This document shows, piece by piece, positions 32,032 through 34,164 of a stretch of DNA of 34,164 nt. The stretch covers positions 1 to 34,164 of the forward strand of contig WAKQ01000005.1 of NCBI GenBank assembly GCA_015523295.1. The letters are read 5' to 3'. The notes beneath the pieces were generated by a model. It was given only the letters and a program-made list of their open reading frames with translations. It was not told the DNA's origin and did no database searches. This DNA is from Desulfurococcales archaeon (GTDB lineage: Archaea > Thermoproteota > Thermoprotei_A > Sulfolobales > NBVN01). Position numbers and translations under genes: made by a program. Position 1 is the stretch's first letter. Each line of letters opens with the position of its first letter.

Positions 32032-34164
32032 TCACTGGGTAACACTCATCGTAGATGTCAGCGTCTCGCCCATCACGGTCCAGTCGGCTAGGCTCTTGAT
32101 CAGATGGATCTCCACTGTGTAGCTACCAGCTGCTGACGGTGTGAACGTGAACCCTACCTCGCCAGAGGTGCCTGCAGGCAGGGTGATCGTCTGCCACTGT
32201 ATAGCTATCGCAGCTCCTGAAGAGTCCCTTATTATCATTAAGACAGTGAACTTCTCACTCATGTAGGCGGTGTTGTTTACTGTCACACCGATACCTACGG
32301 TCTTCCCTACCTTAGGCGTTATGGAAGCACCTGTCATTGGGTTAACGAACTCAACAGTTGATGGCTTTATAGGCTCCGTGATTGGCACGCCAACCATCAC
32401 CGTCTTAGTGAATGTCTTCGGATGGCCGTCGTAGTTAGCCGGGTACTCATCGGTGTAGGATATGTTTATCTGGTCACCCATGTGAGCTAGTATATATCCA
32501 GACCCGATGGCGTGGTCAGTCACTAATATCTCAGCAGTGAAGACGCCGGTGTTAGGCCCTGTCTCAACGAGCGTTACCTTAACTCCGGTTGGGTCAGAGG
32601 TTGACGTCACCACCAGCCTGTCAGTCAGTATATCAATTGTGTTCGGGTCTTCATTAGCGTCTGGGTCAGTCACATTGATCTTTATCTTCTCTCCGAGGTT
32701 GTAGTACTGCTTGTCAGTTGTTATCTGGGCATCCCAGCTCACGAAGTTGATACTTGTCGACAGTAGTGTAATGCCTGATGGTGTGTGCAGGTCCTTGTAG
32801 ATGATCTGAGTTGACTTCATCAGCAGCACATCACTTGGGCTACCGAGGAAGCTTACAGGTATCTCTAGCTCGAACACTCCGGTGTTGTCACCGGTCTCGA
32901 CAGCGTCGCTTGGCGGGTTCACCCAGTCGCCGTTGGCATTCTTGATGAATATCTGGCCAGCTGGGATAGTGTCTTTAGACATGTAGTGCGTGTTCATGTC
33001 AGGGTCGGTTATCGTTATGGTGATTGTGTCGAATGGGCCGTAGCTCGTCTTATCTGTTGTGATGCTTCCTGTAAACTGCTCTATCGTCACCTCAGCGGTA
33101 TAAGTGTCTGAGATGAAGCTCGTCATGTCAGGTGTTGTTGACGGAGATCTGTCATCGGTGTAGGATACTGTTAGCGTATCACCTGGTGATCCGGTGAAGT
33201 TCCCGTCATCTGCAAGTATTGCAGTTCCTTCGAACGTCCCAGTATTGTTTCCTGTCTCCTTAAGTGTTAAGGTCTTACCACCTATGCTTAAGGTGACGGT
33301 ATCGACTTTTGATGCATTAACATTCTGCTCAGGGTCATATAGTTTAAACACTAGCTTATCTCCATACTTTGCTGTAATGGTTGTGCTTCCGTTGATGCTA
33401 AGGCTCGCAGGATATATCTTGAGCGGTAACTTCTTAGTATAGGAGTTACCGTCGCTACCAGTGTAGTTGAGTAGGACCCAGCCATTTATGCAGTCCGGTC
33501 CAAGTGTTGACGTATTTATCCATACCCATTTAGCGAAGGTACTCTGATCTATCTGGTTCAATGGTATGGTCTTTGGAGTTGTTACGTTAATCCCTGATAT
33601 ATTGTATATTGTCAACTCTATGTTTGCTGATGTTGTGCCGCTGTCCGTTACCTGTATGTATAGGGCCATGTTCTTGCTGCTCAGCGGTATTTCATCCCTG
33701 TCAGTTGATATGGCGATTGTAGGTGCAGCCTTCACGGGTAGCGTTATGGTGAGTACGTCTAGCTCACTGTTTTCATAGGACTTCGGCAGGTAGAATGTGA
33801 ATGTTAGGTTATCGCCTGCAGTCACGTTGGTGGATAGGTTCCCAAGTTCACTTTGCGTCAGCTTCCCGAATATGTTCTCAGTTATGTTGAAGACACCGCT
33901 GTTAGGTTCTGTCTCATTTATATTTATTGTTACGTTATGGCCTAAGTCGAAGTTCTCTGAGGATATGGTTACATTTACAGTGTAGCTGTCAAGGGCCGTC
34001 GGATCCTTGTTGAGGTCTGGTGGACTGATCAGCCATCCCGTGGTGTCTCTTGTGGGTGTGTAGTTGCCGCTGCTGTTAATGATAACTAGCGGCATTATCA
34101 GCTCTTCTGGGAGGGATGTGGAGACTGCTGAAGGCTCTGTATGTTCGAAGGTTATGTTGAGGGA
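32032..34164 (-). CDS. S-layer lattice protein with repeated Ig-like modules (5' end outside window)
   Basis: Open to the right edge, so the start is not in the window; the ATG at 34095 is internal. The 710 visible residues contain four related modules, each with an acidic Asp-Pro-(Asp/Glu)-x-Asn-type turn (YDPEQN, TDPDMN, TDPDAN, and the looser SPPDLN) followed by a Glu-Thr/Glu-Gly-x-Asn-Thr-Gly-x-Phe-type turn (ETEPNSGVF, ETGNNTGTF, ETGDNTGVF, ETGPNTGVF). Two modules also carry DKTSYGPFDTI/DKQYYNLGEKI openings. A last Ig-like domain of about 110 residues ends the chain without a membrane segment. Many NxS/T sequons suggest glycosylation. Similar modules occur in thaumarchaeal and crenarchaeal S-layer proteins. 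The acidic turns may bind calcium. Confidence 0.8.
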   Translation of the reverse strand, partial: SLNITFEHTEPSAVSTSLPEELIMPLVIINSSGNYTPTRDTTGWLISPPDLNKDPTALDSYTVNVTISSENFDLGHNVTININETEPNSGVFNITENIFGKLTQSELGNLSTNVTAGDNLTFTFYLPKSYENSELDVLTITLPVKAAPTIAISTDRDEIPLSSKNMALYIQVTDSGTTSANIELTIYNISGINVTTPKTIPLNQIDQSTFAKWVWINTSTLGPDCINGWVLLNYTGSDGNSYTKKLPLKIYPASLSINGSTTITAKYGDKLVFKLYDPEQNVNASKVDTVTLSIGGKTLTLKETGNNTGTFEGTAILADDGNFTGSPGDTLTVSYTDDRSPSTTPDMTSFISDTYTAEVTIEQFTGSITTDKTSYGPFDTITITITDPDMNTHYMSKDTIPAGQIFIKNANGDWVNPPSDAVETGDNTGVFELEIPVSFLGSPSDVLLMKSTQIIYKDLHTPSGITLLSTSINFVSWDAQITTDKQYYNLGEKIKINVTDPDANEDPNTIDILTDRLVVTSTSDPTGVKVTLVETGPNTGVFTAEILVTDHAIGSGYILAHMGDQINISYTDEYPANYDGHPKTFTKTVMVGVPITEPIKPSTVEFVNPMTGASITPKVGKTVGIGVTVNNTAYMSEKFTVLMIIRDSSGAAIAIQWQTITLPAGTSGEVGFTFTPSAAGSYTVEIHLIKSLADWTVMGETLTSTMSVTQ

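Noticed and set aside
32032-34095. Treating ATG 34095 as the true start of the S-layer gene
   Set aside because: The frame is open for 23 more codons to the window edge and there is no signal peptide after this Met.

Overview
The window looks like a chromosomal segment of a thermophilic archaeon of the Thermoproteota (Crenarchaeota) grade. The evidence is a complete archaeal A-type ATP synthase operon, a PCNA clamp, an archaeal/eukaryal primase large subunit with Fe-S cysteines, an Lrp-type regulator, a TFIIB-like zinc-ribbon protein, TATA-box promoters lying about 25-40 nt upstream of start codons, GTG/TTG starts with GGTGAT-type ribosome sites, and an S-layer lattice protein next to a membrane-anchored coiled-coil stalk. 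The order may be Desulfurococcales, Acidilobales or Fervidicoccales; this is a guess. I see no insertion sequence, prophage, CRISPR array, rRNA or recognisable tRNA.

Layout: 1-1747 carries the first codons of a leftward gene, an ammonium transporter (amt) and two GC-richer intergenic stretches that could fold into multi-arm RNAs. 1748-10831 is one leftward operon with the ATP synthase genes in the order H-I-K-E-C-F-A-B-D, ending in a UPF0216 gene. 10992-15991 is an information-processing block: an orphan N4/N6-type methyltransferase, PCNA, an Lrp regulator with an overlapping unknown gene, and a leftward set of two unknown genes plus priL. 16114-21139 holds a DUF167-like gene and the glycine cleavage system as divergent units (gcvT-gcvH leftward, gcvPA-gcvPB rightward). 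21125-23975 has an ATP-NAD kinase, a single-cyclin-repeat TFB-like protein and a two-domain protein of unknown function. 24072-30593 is a five-gene peptide-type ABC importer. 30827-34164 is an S-layer pair, its upstream member cut by the window edge.

Most interesting: the solute-binding protein of the ABC importer appears to be a circular permutation of the family 5 (DppA/OppA) fold. The half that is normally C-terminal comes first, directly after an N-terminal membrane anchor and a Thr-rich linker, and the normally N-terminal half follows. In the same operon the two ATPase genes share a perfect 124-bp direct repeat over their C-terminal Cys-rich segment, which suggests recent gene conversion. 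Other points are a full set of sodium-ligand residues in the ATP synthase rotor subunit, a perfect palindrome in the lrp promoter, and a hairpin between the divergent gcv units.

How the genes fit together: P-alpha/P-beta, T and H proteins form a glycine cleavage system whose L protein and lipoylation enzymes must lie elsewhere. The ATP synthase couples an ion gradient (possibly Na+) to ATP. The ABC importer and the S-layer proteins make up the cell-surface part of the window.
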